Assembly: GCF_047511655.1 (NCBI RefSeq)
Contig: NC_133399.1
Coordinates: forward strand, 5,459,333-5,523,332
Source of the DNA: Castor canadensis
Taxonomy: Eukaryota > Chordata > Mammalia > Rodentia > Castoridae
DNA: 64,000 nt
Reading direction: 5' to 3'
Shown here: positions 33,490-45,699 of the stretch, one piece after another
Layout of the letters: each line of letters begins with the position of its first letter
How positions within the stretch are numbered: the first letter of the stretch is position 1
Position numbers and translations under genes: made by a program
Notes under the pieces: model-generated
Database searches by the model: none
What the model saw: the letters and a program-made list of their open reading frames with translations, nothing else
Told to the model about the DNA's origin: nothing

Positions 33490-33860
33490 ACAGGTGAATC
33501 CACAAATTTATCAAGACAAGATTTATTAAAATACAGAAAAATAAGAGGCAGCTGAGCACAGGGAGTACTGCTGCACTAATATAAGGGTTGAGACAGATTT
33601 ATTTATGTAAAGCCACTCCAGATTTACTTATGTAAACACTCCAGATAGGATTAAAAAACTCAAAAGGAACACTACATTGGAAGTCAAGACCTCCAGTTTT
33701 ATTTTACTCAACAGAGTGGAGGTGTTAGTCCTACTCCTTCCACATGTTGGATGAAGGGAATTTTTGCCCTGTGATGGCCAGATTGGGCCTGTTATTTTAG
33801 AGGGGCTCCATTGACTACAGGCTGGTGGGATCCTGCTGTATGTCAAAAACCATCTGTTAA
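33490..33860 (-). repeat. LTR-like segment nested in ERV-2 (minus)
   Basis: The minus strand carries AATAAATCTTG (near 33520), an R-like polyadenylation signal, in a stretch with LTR-like composition. Boundaries are not clear. Confidence 0.4.
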
Positions 33861-33869
33861 TGTCAACAA

Positions 33870-34395
33870 TCTGCGATGTGATCCCTTATCAATATCTGAG
33901 CCATAATTCTTGGCCACTATGTTTCCTAACTCCAAACTTAGTCCTCATAAATACTTACCTGTGTTCTCTGGTGATTTTTATCAGAATTTCAACTACTGAG
34001 GTAATTGAGTCATGTTCATTTAGGAGTTGGTTTATTTATGGGTTAACATTGAAGACAATCATGTTAGGACTAGACCTCCTCCCCTTGCAGATGACTTACC
34101 TTTATCTCCCTGGATCGATGCCAAGGACAGTTGGGCAGACAGTGACCTCACTACAACTTATCCTTCTTGGTTGTCCAGCAACAATATGCCTCAGTGACTT
34201 TCCTGGTACTTTTCCACTAGCCCCCTATATCTAGCCCGAGCCTGTGCATGGCAATGGGCTCTAGCTCTCTTGCTGGGGTCTCCCTCCCCAGGGCTCCTTC
34301 CTGAACAATAAACCCTGTACTGATGTTTAAGCCACTTCTCTGCCTCTTCCATGCATCTTAGTTTCTAAGTTTTTATAAAAATTTCTAGGTGACCT
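33870..34395 (+). repeat. LTR nested in ERV-2 (plus), related to ERV-4 5' LTR
   Basis: CTAGCTCTCTTGCTGGGGTCTCCC followed by ACAATAAACCCTGTACTG matches the R region at 52335-52400 (TCAGCTCTCTTGCTGGGGTTC... ACAATAAACCCTGTGCTG). The 5' boundary is uncertain, and no second LTR of this family is found within ERV-2. Confidence 0.6.
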
Positions 34396-35078
34396 CATGG
34401 TTAAGCAACTGTTGTCTTGGGTGATTCTAATACAGATCATACCCTATATGTGTCTGTGACTGGACTATTTGGGTTTGCTAAAACTGTTCTTTCCCCCCAA
34501 AAGTGATAAAAATCTAAGGTTTTACTTCAAGAACAATGAAACTCATATGTATATATAACTTCTATAAAGCTGTGATGGTGTTGCTCGTTACTGTATATTA
34601 AATATATTTATGTTTTCAAGTATATCAAGCCTTCTAAAATACAAAATTTACATAAACATGGTAACAAAAAGTTAATGGTACTGATAGAGGGTTCTGTTAG
34701 TTGCTAAATTGCCCATCAAAATTTTAACCATGACTCAAGTTTTTGTACATTATACTTCTGATCATTCTGGGATATTTACAATCAAGTCCATAAAATAAAT
34801 GACTCTAATAACTACTTATTTGTCAACCAGGTTAGCTTTTTAGACACCTGCTTTTGTTAGATTTTGTTTTGTATTGTCATTGTCTAGAAGCCCGCTGCCT
34901 AAAAGCCACTCCTTCCAGGCCTCTTTGTTGCTTAAATTTGGCCAAAAGGGTCGACTTGGCACTGATTCCCACCTGATCTGCTCATTATTTCCCACCTACC
35001 CCCACCCTGGACGTGGTACCAAGACCAACCAAACAAACAAAATCTAGTAAAGAGCTACCAATCAAGAAAGATCTTCTG
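34396..35078 (+). other. ERV-2 interior, decayed
   Basis: No recognisable protein domain. A cysteine-containing open piece near 34880-34950 has a pol/env-like flavour that I cannot place. Confidence 0.3.
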
Positions 35079-35170
35079 ATTATGGCCCTACCACCCTGAA
35101 CGTGCTCCATCTCATCTGGTCTTGGAAGCTAAGCAGGGTCAGGCCTGGTTAGTACTTGAATGGAAGACAG
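35079..35170 (+). pseudogene. 5S rRNA pseudogene, 3'-truncated
   Basis: About 92 bases match the 5' three quarters of 5S rRNA (TACCACCCTGAACG, GGAAGCTAAGCAGGGTC, GGCCTGGTTAGTACTTG) with substitutions. The last 25-30 bases are missing. AGATCTTC flanks it on both sides (35069-35076; 35169-35176 partly overlapping its end), as expected for an L1-mobilised copy. The internal A/C-box promoter region is present but altered. Confidence 0.85.
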
Positions 35171-36756
35171 ATCTTCAGAAGACACTGCTCAGAGACTAGT
35201 TTGGAGACAAAGGGGTGGGGGGAATGCCATCAAAGTTCAAATGGAGTCACAGGTGCCAGACCTTTCAAAAATAACCAAGGCCAAGAGGATTAAATAAATG
35301 GTTCTTATGCATGTGTGGCTACCTGGCATTAAAGCCCTTTCAGACACAAACTCATATCTTTAGACAGTCTTCTACTTAAATAGAGACAAAATAACTATTT
35401 TTACTGGCTCTAAACATATCCTTTAATACTTAAAGATGGTGGTTTTAACTTTATTTTAAACAATGAGTTTTCTTGGACATATATACTAACAGTATATTGT
35501 TGCCAAGGTAATTCTACTCAGTTAAAAAAATACTGTCTGGATTTAAAAAATGAAAAGCTAAAATGTCCAACCATTAAAACCCCATTGGAGGGGCTCTTTT
35601 GTTGTTATCTTGTCTACTCCCACCAGAGTTAAAGTAGCAGTGATTGGTCCTTGGATCCACCACAGTTGAGTCAAGCCAGCTTCTCTTGAGTGGAAGTGCA
35701 TCCCTGATCCAGCTTAACCATGCAGGGTCACCCTCCAGGACCTAAGCACCTTCTCCTAGCAGGACTCCACTTCCCAGGAAACAGCAGGGGACCAAAAACA
35801 ATAGAAGGACAGCCCTGCATTACTCACCACCGGAAACTGACTAGTCTATGCATGGCAAAGCCTGAGGAGTGAACTTTCCAACAGAAAAATGGATTGTTTT
35901 TCTCTCCAGTTATCTCAGTGTAATGCATTGTCACCCCTTTTCTGTATCTGCTGCTGTAGTTCTCACCCTAGTCTTTGCCACAGGATTGGAAGATACCGCC
36001 CTGGCTGACTGAGCTCAGAGTGAAAGGTTTTTATTAACTCTCTTCTATCTCTTTTGGGCAGGATGCATAATTACTGTTTATTGTTAATTATTTGGTTTAA
36101 CAGAGGGCTTAATAAGCAGCCCTTTTTCACAAGGGGAAAGCTGCCCCTAACTGCACTTGTGTCACCCATAACCCTGTAAATTTCACTGTACTTAAGACAT
36201 CTGATTAAACACAGAGAAAAGCAATTAATACAAAAATAGATAAAAAGGATCTTAAACCTGAGAGTCTAATACACCTCAAATTAGTAACTGCTACCCATGA
36301 GATTTCCTGATACCAAGTTTTTTACTCCTTTTATAAGGAGATGAAAAGTAAATTTTCTACCTCTTCCAAAGCTAAAAACTTGTTCCTCTCACTGGCTGAC
36401 TCTATACCCTAGACACTAAATTTCACTTCATGCTATGTTTGTGGGGGGACCAACATGAGAGTCCCATATGTATATGAATAAGTCAACAAAAATGGGGTGC
36501 CTTACAAATTGGCAATTAAAAAGATGACAAATGGCCTCCTGAGTAAATCATCCAGTACTATGGTCTTGCCACCTGGGCAAAAGAAGGTCCGAGGGCTATC
36601 GCACCCCTATATATATGCTAAACCACATCATCAGGCTACAGGCTATTGTTAAAATTATAACTAATAAAACTGCAAAAGCCCTCAATTTGCTGACAAAACA
36701 AAGCACTAAAATGCACAATGCCGGCTATCAAGACCACTTGGCTTTAGACTATTTGC
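35171..36756 (+). other. ERV-2 interior, decayed
   Basis: No reading frame or motif is supported. Position between gag and env suggests remains of pol/env SU. Confidence 0.35.
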
Positions 36757-37160
36757 TTGCTTCTGAAAAAAAAGTTTGAAAAAAGCTTTAATGTAAACAA
36801 CTGCTGCTTACAAATTAATGATTTAAAAAAAGGTTATAAAAGAGATCACAGACAAATGGGAAACCTTGCCAATGTCCCTGTCCAGACTTGGAGAGGATGG
36901 CATTTGAATGACCTGTTTGGAGGATGGTATTCTGCCTTACGTGGTTTCAAAACCTTGACAGAAACAATGGGCCTAATTCTAAAAGCATGCTTAATATTGC
37001 CCTGCCTAGTTTCCCTGGTGCTGTGGTTTATCAAAACTATTATAAAGGCCATTATTTAAAAAATGGCCACACATATAATGATGCTATAAAAATTCAAATG
37101 CCTAAATGAAGATGATTCTCTTTGACCCTAAGTGGATCTGAGCATCAAAGTGGGGAATAA
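36757..37160 (+). pseudogene. env: ERV-2 env TM C-terminal remnant
   Basis: The 100-codon frame ends with a pre-membrane Trp/Gly-rich stretch (DLFGGWYSALRGF) and a hydrophobic membrane span (36965-37045), then a short tail. This is the end of a retroviral TM protein, in the right place before the 3' LTR. No SU or fusion region remains, so it is non-functional. Confidence 0.75.
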
Positions 37161-37535
37161 TGTAGCAGGGAGGAGAATCAGAAGAAAACAGTCTAAGCCT
37201 GAGTCCTGAGAAAGTAGCAGGAGGTAGTGATGGAATAGCAGAGAGATAAAACCTGAGAAATCAGAACTTGAGGAAGGTCACATAGCACCAGGGAGGGGAA
37301 ACTCGCATAGCACTAAGATAAAGTAGCCAATAAAATTAAATATAACCATGTATGGGTTAGACCTTGCTTTTTGATTCTGTAACCTGCTTGCAAGGGTATA
37401 TAAGGTGAGACCCCTTTATTTTCAGGGCTCAGCCTTTGGACATGAGTCCACTGAGACTGTACTGGCACAATAAAATGTTGCTTCCTGCTAATTGCCTAAA
37501 GAGTCCTATATCTCAGCTAGCAAACTCCCACAACA
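37161..37535 (+). repeat. ERV-2 3' LTR (375 bp)
   Basis: Starts TGTAGCAGGG, ends CACAACA; TATATAA at 37397-37403 and AATAAA at 37469-37474. Same length as the 5' LTR. Confidence 0.9.
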
Positions 37536-37539
37536 CCAC

Positions 37540-38715
37540 AACACTGTTCAGGAGTTCAGCATTAGAGCCTGTGCCTCTCCAGACTGTGGAGATGGGGAAG
37601 ATCATGTGTTCCTATATGGCGTGATCTGTGGTTCTTGGGTTCCCTTCTCCTGCCAATCTCTAGGTACATCTGATTTACCTGAATATTATAAATATTTGAA
37701 ACCTAGGTCTTAAATCCAGGGTCAGCTGTAGTAAATCCCTAAATTTATAGGTATACATGATTTACCCAACTCACTGCAAAGGGATTTCATATGCATTTGG
37801 TGCTTAAGTTGATGAATAGATCTGGGGAGGTGTTTAGGGTTTGAGGTTGCTCTCTTGGACATAATTGATGTTGACCTTGGCATGTATCTAGACAGTATTT
37901 TCATAAGTGAAATGCAGATTGATGTAGGACATGAGCATAGTGAAAGGAGGTTACAGTGCAGGACAGCACCAACTGCAAGGCATGCAGGACCTTAAGGATG
38001 AGACAAAGCAGGGTTGTGTTTTATAGGGAGGAGAAAACAGGAGGAGAAGGAAGGTGGGAGATGAAGAAGATGCAAGGGACAACATCTGCCCTTGGAGCAG
38101 AGATTCTTTCCCTGAGACCAGCCTGTCCTTAGAGTGTCAGTAAAGGAGGTGTCATTTGCTGATTCTTATTGGACATGGTCAGACATCACAGACATGGAGG
38201 GATCAGAGAACATTCAGGGCAGTTTGCTTAATGAGAGTTCTCTTGTGATCAATTAAGCTACTGATATTGAGGCAGAAAATGTGGAAATTAAGTTTGTGCT
38301 TACCTTGCTGTAGATTTAAAAAGGAAGGACATCTAAGTGTAACGATCTAAGTATGATGGGATGGTTGTCTTTAATCACCATGTTCACCAGGAGTACTTGG
38401 GAAATCCTGTTCACATTTACATTCAGAACATTGCTTTAGTCACAATGTGCTTTGAGACAGTTGAGAAAGCCTGTCATAGAGAGTGAAAAATAAGATACCT
38501 TTGGGATGTGCCTGACTCAAAAATTGGTTTGTTAATTTCAGAGTTTATTTGTGTTGCTCTTGGTCCCAGGTTATGCTACAGAGTAAGTAAAACTCAGAAT
38601 GTCCTGAGCAATAGGAGCATATTTGGTTGTTTATCCTTGGCTCTTATTAGGTGGTGTTGATATGGAAGTAGGGAGATGGTGCACAGTGCCATCACCAGAT
38701 AACTTCAAGATAGGA
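37540..38715. other. Unassigned DNA
   Basis: No gene or clear repeat. Several short open frames have no known motif. Confidence 0.3.
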
Positions 38716-38930
38716 AATGGTGCCCTGGACCAGTGACTCATGCCTTGCAAGCAGATATCAGGAAGATTATGGTTTGAAGCCAGCCCTGGGAAAATAAGCC
38801 AGCCCTGAGCAAACAATTTGCAAGAACCTGTTCAAAAGTAACACAAGGAAGGGCTGGTGGGGTGGCTCAAGTAATAGAGCATCTACCTAGCAAGTGCAAG
38901 GCCCCTAGTACCACAAAAAAAAAAGATGAA
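38715..38930 (+). mobile_element. Composite Alu-like/ID-like SINE
   Basis: Left half with CAGTGACTCATGCCTTGCAAGC and GAAGATTATGGTTTGAAGCCAGCC; right half AAGGGCTGGTGGGGTGGCTCAAG and CTAGCAAGTGCAAGGCCC, then an A10 tail. One of the best preserved copies. Confidence 0.85.
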
Positions 38931-39890
38931 GAATGGTGACCATACAGAGCAAACTCATATGGGACTGGAATCTGCAGTGGAGCTAGTGTGGTGGTATTCA
39001 GTGCTAAACTTATCAAATGTCTGCAGCTCTGCATTGCAGAGTGTCCTCAGAATTAAACTATGGGATACTCATTGGTGTTGGGGAATTCATTTGAGTTTTA
39101 AAATGCCAGGAAAAGACAGCACAGCTCTGGATTTTGAATTGCCTCTGCATGAGGGTTTGACACCTTTCCCAATGAGCCTGTGTAGTAGTGAGCTATTTCA
39201 TAGTGGAAGATGGGGAGCATAGTGTGTGTGGAGGTTCCAGCATGAAATTTCCTGGTTTTGTAGGGTTCCTCTCCCTTCCTCAAAGTCATCCACCATGGGT
39301 TGCATGTGCACAGAGACAGTGGTCTCTAAGATTCAAAATGTGTATAATCTTCTCCTCATGGAATGTGGGTTAAACAGGCTGATCCTTGAGTGGCTTCCCT
39401 TTCGTTATGTTTATAGAATGTTTATTCTGTGAAATTGCAGTTTATTAACCAGTTAGGATTTTTTGTCATTACTTGTGTTTATGAGTTTAATGATGGAATG
39501 ATGCCTTAGGATGCAATTTTCATCAACTTCTATAGAGAATTGGGAAAAATTCTTTCATGGATTCTTGGATGAAATTAAATTTATATAGAAAAATTTGATG
39601 GTATATGAAGTTATCATTTGATCTTTCCTGGATATGTGCTTATTTATTGTGAGACTTGTCAAAAATTGGAATGACATAATTCATTTAATTTTTTTATATT
39701 AAATAGAATTTAAGTTTGATTATGTATTGTTTGTGTTCATTACCTCTGATATTGAACAATCTAAGGTATGGTCTCTTTTTGTTCTTTTTTTTTTTTTTGC
39801 TGTACTGTACTGTGGTTTGAAGTCAATTCTTCAAACTTGAATTGTTGTTTCCAGTGTTTGTATCCTGGAGCAATCATTATTGAAGATGCT
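38931..39890. other. Unassigned DNA
   Basis: No supported gene. A degenerate ID-like remnant on the minus strand may lie at 39780-39840 after a T13 run. Confidence 0.3.
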
Positions 39891-39894
39891 GGAC

Positions 39895-40250
39895 AATCAA
39901 TTCAGAGTTAAAGCAAGTTCACATCACAGATCAGGAGTTAAGAGTAAAGCAAGAACCATGTTTATTGAAAGATAAAAATGTACCCTGACAGGTGAGACTT
40001 AGTGAAAATACTAAGTGAAACAATGGCTGAAGTCTAGGCAATGATATAGAGCATTAACTGACTTAGGTCTAACTATTTGACCTTTTAGTGAAATTTGTGA
40101 TTAGATGCCAATGAGTTGGCCTCTTTCTGAACTCAGCCATCTGTCTCTCCCTCTCTTTATCAAACTGAGCATTCCATGAAAGTCTGGTCAGCTCATCCTG
40201 ACCCTGGGGCCCCATCTTGCAGCTGCATTTTGTTATTTTGGTTAGAAGAT
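39895..40250 (-). repeat. Possible solo LTR (minus)
   Basis: The minus strand has TCAATAAACATGG (near 39965) with an LTR-like layout. No partner LTR or clear TSD is seen, and the boundaries are guesses. Confidence 0.35.
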
Positions 40251-41284
40251 TATTATTTTTGTTAGAAACCTGCTGGTTTTCATGCCCCTTTTACATGTTT
40301 ATTGCTAATGTAGCTTTCATCCAAAATGAAGTCACCTGTGTCATTTCTTCCCTTACATTAGCAACAAAACAACAAAAACAACAAAACAAAATGCTGGGCT
40401 GATAGGCATGTGACACTATAACTGTGAAAATGGTCAGGTTATGTTTTTCCTGTTTTCAAATGCAATTTGATCATTGTTAATGACAGAGAATAGAATTCAC
40501 ATTTTCCTGCAGAAACTGGGACTGTCCTTTCCTCATGGGTTAAAGAGATTTTTTTCTAGTCAGTATTGTATGATGGCTATTCTGTTTTGAATCAGTTTTC
40601 TGTTTATATTAAATCACAGTGAAAGCTGATTTCCTTTCCTCTGAGATCTATTTGTAAATCTCTTTTCCTTTTTTTGTCTTTCATTTATTTTTTACTTTTT
40701 TGCTCAGACAAGGAGGGTAATTTATGACAGACTACTCAAAACATAGGTGAGAGCAGGGATTTGGACTGGCAAACTGATCACAGCTTTCTATTGCATTTCT
40801 TGCTCACTGACACTCTGGACCACAATGTCCAGGTGGAAAAACTTCTAGGCTTGACCAGGGAAACCTGTACTCCTCCTCCTATGTCCATTCCACTGCACCC
40901 ACCCAAATGCCCTTCAGAAGGTGACATTGGTCACAAAGTTCCAAGGATCTGCCCTGGTTTTTTCTGTCCTGACAGGTACTAACATACATCTTTGACCACG
41001 GTCATTTGTATTTGGGGCTCTTCCAATGATCCGTCAGGCATCTTGTAAATCTCTTTGTTATACTACAGTATGTTTAACAATATAATTTCAACCTTGTTTA
41101 TTGAGGTTGGACAATTAATCACTTTGTATTCTTTCTCCTTCACTCTCTCTTCTCCCTTTTATTCTTTGATTCATTTCTAAGAATAATTCTTTTAATGTAG
41201 AAAACTTCAAAATTTTATCCATGATGTAGCTGATGGACAAATTTGGGCCTGCACTTGTGGTTCAGGGAATCACCTTATTCTTAT
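40251..41284. other. Unassigned DNA
   Basis: No supported gene or repeat. Confidence 0.3.
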
Positions 41285-41480
41285 TTATATATATTTTTTG
41301 GTCATATCGAAGTTATACTCAAGGCCTTAAGCTCCCTAGGCAGGTACTCTACCACTTGAGCCACTCCACCAGCCCTTTTTTATGTTGAATAATCTTGAGA
41401 TACCTTCTCATGAACTATTTGATCTCTGCCTCCTGAGTAGCTAGGATAATAGGAATGAGTCACTAGCACCCAGTTTTTGA
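41285..41480 (-). mobile_element. Composite SINE (minus strand)
   Basis: ACTCTACCACTTGAGCCACTCCACCAGCCC (ID-like half, reversed) followed by GATCTCTGCCTCCTGAGTAGCTAGGATAATAGG (Alu-like half, reversed). Confidence 0.85.
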
Positions 41481-41975
41481 GATCACTTTCTTTTTTCAGT
41501 GATTTTGAATGCTGTTAAAAATTTACTATGTGTATTGTACTTTGTAACTAGTTGTTGCTTGCTAGTTTCAAGTGTGTTGTGGGAATTACAGAATTGTATG
41601 CATCCAACTAGATGTTATGACATTTTGAACTAGATCTATTTGTGAGGACAAGTGCCACATTCTCTTTGGTTCATTGTGATTTCACATGTTTAATGAAAAC
41701 TGCTAATTTTATCTGAGTTGTCAGTAATGAGTCTTATTTCATATTGTGTTTGAGTTGGTTTGTAAGAAACCAGGTGAAGCTTCCAAATGTTGTATTCAGT
41801 GCAATCACAGAGGTGGTGCTTAATGTACCCAAGAAATAAAATTTTGATCTGAAGTATTTCAAATAATCTGTCTTGCTACTAGGAGGGTCTTTTGTGTCTC
41901 CATCCTATAGGCTGTCTTTTCCTTTCTTTGGGCCACAATTACCTGTGATGTGTTCCTTTAAATTTATTGAAGGAT
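41481..41975. other. Unassigned DNA
   Basis: No supported feature. Confidence 0.3.
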
Positions 41976-42075
41976 TTTGTTGTTGTTGTTATTGTTCTGG
42001 GGTTTGAACTCAGGGCCTAACAATTGCTATTCTGGAACTGTACCATATAATTCTTTCTGCCAGCTGATTCTCATC
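41975..42075 (-). mobile_element. ID-like SINE half (minus strand)
   Basis: TTGTTGTTGTT head, GGGGTTTGAACTCAGGGCC and an altered right side. Confidence 0.6.
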
Positions 42076-42474
42076 CCTAGGGAACATGTGTGCATGGATG
42101 GAGAGATTTTCTGTTGTCATGACACGATGCAGGCAGTAGATTTAGTGACATCTAGTGGATGAATACTAAAGATATTTTAAACATTGTGCAGTGGTCAGGA
42201 CATTGCCCACAATTAAATATCAAGCCCCTAATTTTGCTAGTGCTGAAATTGGGAAACCTTGTTGTAAGTGGATCTTGCCATTGCTGCTGTAAACCTGCTC
42301 ATCATTACTGGACCATAAAGTGTGCTATCATGTACCTTTCTTTGTACTGGACTATAATCCAGGTTATTTTGTGTGCTAAGCAAGCCCTGTATGATTGATC
42401 TACATTGTCAACCTTATGTACATATATATTTAAGATATGGTTTCCCTGTGGAGTCAGACTATTTTTGAACACTT

Positions 42475-42704
42475 CTTTTTTTTGGTGGTTAGGTGATTTG
42501 AACTCAAGTCTCATCTGTGCTGGTTCAGGCACTAACACTTGATCCACTCCAACAGACCATTGTTGTGTTGGATAGTATCAACACAGTGTCTTGCAAACTA
42601 TTTGGCTGGGCTGGTTTTCAACCCCAGTCCCCCTGATCTCTTCCTACTAACTAGCTATGATGACAGGCATGAGCCACTGCCACCAGCTCTGACCTGGAAC
42701 TTTT
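42475..42704 (-). mobile_element. Composite SINE (minus), interrupted by L1
   Basis: GATTTGAACTCAAGTCTCATC and TTGATCCACTCCAACAGACC (ID-like), then TAGCTATGATGACAGGCATGAGCCACTG (Alu-like). The L1 at 42705-45073 inserted near its end; a few bases continue after 45090. Confidence 0.75.
42688..42704. repeat. L1 target-site duplication (left)
   Basis: TCTGACCTGGAACTTTT is repeated without change at 45074-45090. Confidence 0.95.
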
Positions 42705-45073
42705 TTTTTTTCATTATTCTTTTATTATTCATATGTGCATACAAGGCTTGGTTCATTTCTCCCCCCTGCCCCCACCCCCTCCCTTACCACCCACTCCACC
42801 CCCTCCCGCTCCCCCCCTCAATACCCAGCAGAAACTATTTTGCCCTTATCTCTAATTTTGTTGTAGAGAGAGTATAAGCAATAATAGGAAGGAACAAGGG
42901 GTTTTGCTGGTTGAGATAAGGATAGCTATACAGGGCATTGACTCACATTGATTTCCTGTGCGTGGGTGTTACCTTCTAGGTTAATTCTTTTTGATCTAAC
43001 CTTTTCTCTAGTTCCTGGTCCCCTTTTCCTATTGGCCTCAGTTGCTTTAAGGTATCTGCTTTAGTTTCTATGCATTAAGGGCAACAAATGCTAGCTAGTT
43101 TTTTAGGTGTCTTACCTATCCTCACCCCTCCCTTGTGTGCTCTCACTTTTATCATGTGCTCATAGTCCAATCCCCTTGTTGTGTTTGCCCTTGATCTAAT
43201 GTCCACATATGAGGGAGAACATACGATTTTTGGTCTTTTGGGCCAGGCTAACCTCACTCAGAATGATGTTCTCCAGTTCCATCCATTTACCAGCGAATGA
43301 TAACATTTCGTTCTTCTTCATGGCTGCATAAAATTCCATTGTGTATAGATACCACATTTTCTTAATCCATTCGTCAGTGCTGGGGCATCTTGGCTGTTTC
43401 CATAACTTGGCTATTGTGAATAGTGCCGCAATAAACATGGATGTGCAGGTGCCTCTGGAGTAACATTCTTTTGGGTATATCCCCAAGAGTGGTATTGCTG
43501 GATCAAATGGTAGAGCGATGTCCAGCTTTTTAAGTAGCCTCCAAATTGTTTTCCAGAGTGGTCGTACTAGTCTACATTCCCACCAACAGTGTAAGAGGGT
43601 TCCTTTTTCCCCACATTCTCGCCAACACCTGTTGTTGGTGGTGTTGCTGATGATGGCTATTCTAACAGGGGTGAGGTGGAATCTTAGTGTGGTTTTAATT
43701 TGCATTTCCTTTATTGCTAGAGATGGTGAGCATTTTTTCATGTGTTTTCTGGCCATTTGAATTTCTTCTTTTGAGAAAGTTCTGTTTAGTTCACCTGCCC
43801 ATTTCTTTATTGGTTCATTAGTTTTGGGAGAATTTAGTTTTTTAAGTTCCCTGTATATTCTGGTTATCAGTCCTTTGTCTGATGTATAATCGGCAAATAT
43901 TTTCTCCCACTCTGTGGGTGTTCTCTTCAGTTTAGAGACCATTTCTTTTGATGAACAGAAGCTTTTTAGTTTTATGAGGTCCCATTTATCTATGCTATCT
44001 CTTAGTTGCTGTGCTACTGGGGTTTCATTGAGAAAGTTCTTACCTATACCTACTAACTCCAGAGTATTTCCTGTTCTTTCTTGTATCAACTTAAGAGTTT
44101 GGGGTCTGATATTAAGATCCTTGATCCATTTTGAGTTAATGTTGGTATAGGGTGATATACATGGATCTAGTTTCAGTTTTTTGCAGACTGCTAACCAGTT
44201 TTCCCAGCAGTTTTTGTTGAAGAGGCTGCTATTTCTCCATCGTATATTTTTAGCTCCTTTGTCAAAGATAAGTTGCTCATAGTTGTGTGGCTTCATATCT
44301 GGATCCTCTATTCTGTTCCACTGGTCTTCATGTCTATTTTTGTGCCAGTACCATGCTGTTTTTATTGTTATTGCTTTGTAATATAGTTTGAAGTCAGGTA
44401 TTGTGATACCTCCTGCATTGTTCTTTTGACTGAGTATTGCCTTGGCTATTCGTGGCCTCTTGTGTTTCCATATAAATTTCACAGTAGATTTTTCAATCTC
44501 TTTAATGAATGTCATTGGAATTTTGATGGGAATTGCATTAAACATGTAGATTACTTTGGGGAGTATCGACATTTTTACTATGTTGATTCTACCAATCCAT
44601 GAGCATGGGAGATCTCTCCACTTTCTATAGTCTTCCTCAATCTCTTTCTTCAGAAGTGTATAGTTTTCCTTGTAGAGGTCTTTCACATCTTTTGTTAGGT
44701 TTACACCTAGGTATTTGATTTTGTTTGAGGCTATTGTAAATGGAATTGTTTTCATACATTCTTTTTCCGTTTGCTCATTGTTAGTGTATAGAAATGCTAA
44801 TGATTTTTCTATGTTGATTTTATATCCTGCTACCTTGCTATAGCTATTGATGATGTCCAAAAGCTTCTGAGTAGAGTTTTTTGGGTCTTTAAGGTATTGG
44901 ATCATGTCGTCTGCAAATAGGGATATTTTGACAGTTTCTTTACCTATTTGTATTCCTTTTATTCCTTCTTCTTGCCTAATTGCTCTGGCTAGGAATTCCA
45001 GTACTATGTTGAATAGGAGTGGAGATAGTGGGCATCCTTGTCTGGTTCCTGATTTTAGAGGGAATGGTTTTAA
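42705..45073 (-). mobile_element. Recent 5'-truncated LINE-1 (minus strand)
   Basis: Poly(A) and 3' UTR at 42705-43195, including the C-rich (G-rich on the sense strand) tract, then ORF2 sequence to 45073. A perfect 17-bp TSD and a long open frame show it is young. The 5' truncation lies just before the RT active-site region of ORF2. Confidence 0.95.
43196..45073 (-). pseudogene. L1 ORF2 protein, C-terminal about 625 codons, open
   Basis: The minus-strand frame is open from the truncation point to its natural stop. It starts in the RT domain ([15 protein letters not shown]), holds the catalytic FADDM motif near 44925, the thumb, and the cysteine-rich C-terminus ([19 protein letters not shown] near 43600, a CX3CX7HX4C pattern). 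The endonuclease and the first RT motifs are missing, so it cannot act alone, and no start codon of its own exists (the frame borrows flanking bases to 45115). It is the best local reference for this L1 family. Confidence 0.9.
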
Positions 45074-45129
45074 TCTGACCTGGAACTTTTGATCTTCATG
45101 ACTGATCCTTCCCAAGTGCTGGCTTGAAG

Positions 45130-45465
45130 TCTTGTCCCTCTAACCCTTGTTTCAATTGTTGTCATGTGCCTCTGCTGTTCATCACTTCTTTGCTTCCTTT
45201 CTTTCATCCTTTTCCTAGTTATTCTTTCTTCATTTCTGCTTTCTTATAACTCTTTTATTTGGCTGGGCAACTTTTTCTAAATTATCTGCACTATCATGTA
45301 AATATTTCTTTTTGCAGACAAGTGCTGATTGTAAATATAACTGGTTTATTAGTTTGTAGATATTATTGTCATATGCATTTTGTACAGTGCATATATTTTC
45401 CCCCAATATTCCATCTACTTCTTAACTTTACCAGAATATGTTTTGTTGATTAGAAACCCTAAATT
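45130..45465. other. Unassigned DNA
   Basis: No supported gene or repeat. Confidence 0.3.
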
Positions 45466-45467
45466 TA

Positions 45468-45655
45468 AAGCCAGGCATGGGGGCAGGGCACACATGTAAT
45501 CAGGCATTTGTAGGCTGAGACAGGGAGATTGAAATACAAGGTCAGCCTGGATAAATAGTGAGCTCCAGATGTCAGTGTGTCTCAAGTGGTACAGTTCTGC
45601 TTAGCAAGCATGAACCAACGTGTTAAAACCCCAGGACCACAAAAAAATTGTTGAG
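45468..45655 (+). mobile_element. Composite SINE
   Basis: AGCCAGGCATGGGGGCAGGG, GTAGGCTGAGACAGGGAGATTG (Alu-like), then GTCTCAAGTGGTACAGTTC and an A-rich tail (ID-like). Confidence 0.8.
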
Positions 45656-45699
45656 CTCCAACTCAGTCTTTGTGACAGAAGAATAAAAAACAAAACCTA

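Larger units (their letters stand above)
30749..37535 (+). mobile_element. ERV-2: decayed gamma-like provirus
   Basis: Two 375-bp LTRs in the same orientation, a 4-bp TSD, a primer-site-like sequence after the first LTR, a gag matrix remnant at 31638-31943 and an env TM end at 36850-37060. No RT, integrase or protease motif is recognisable in between. The interior has been invaded by other LTRs (33490-34390) and a 5S rRNA pseudogene. LTR divergence is around 10% by eye. Confidence 0.85.
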
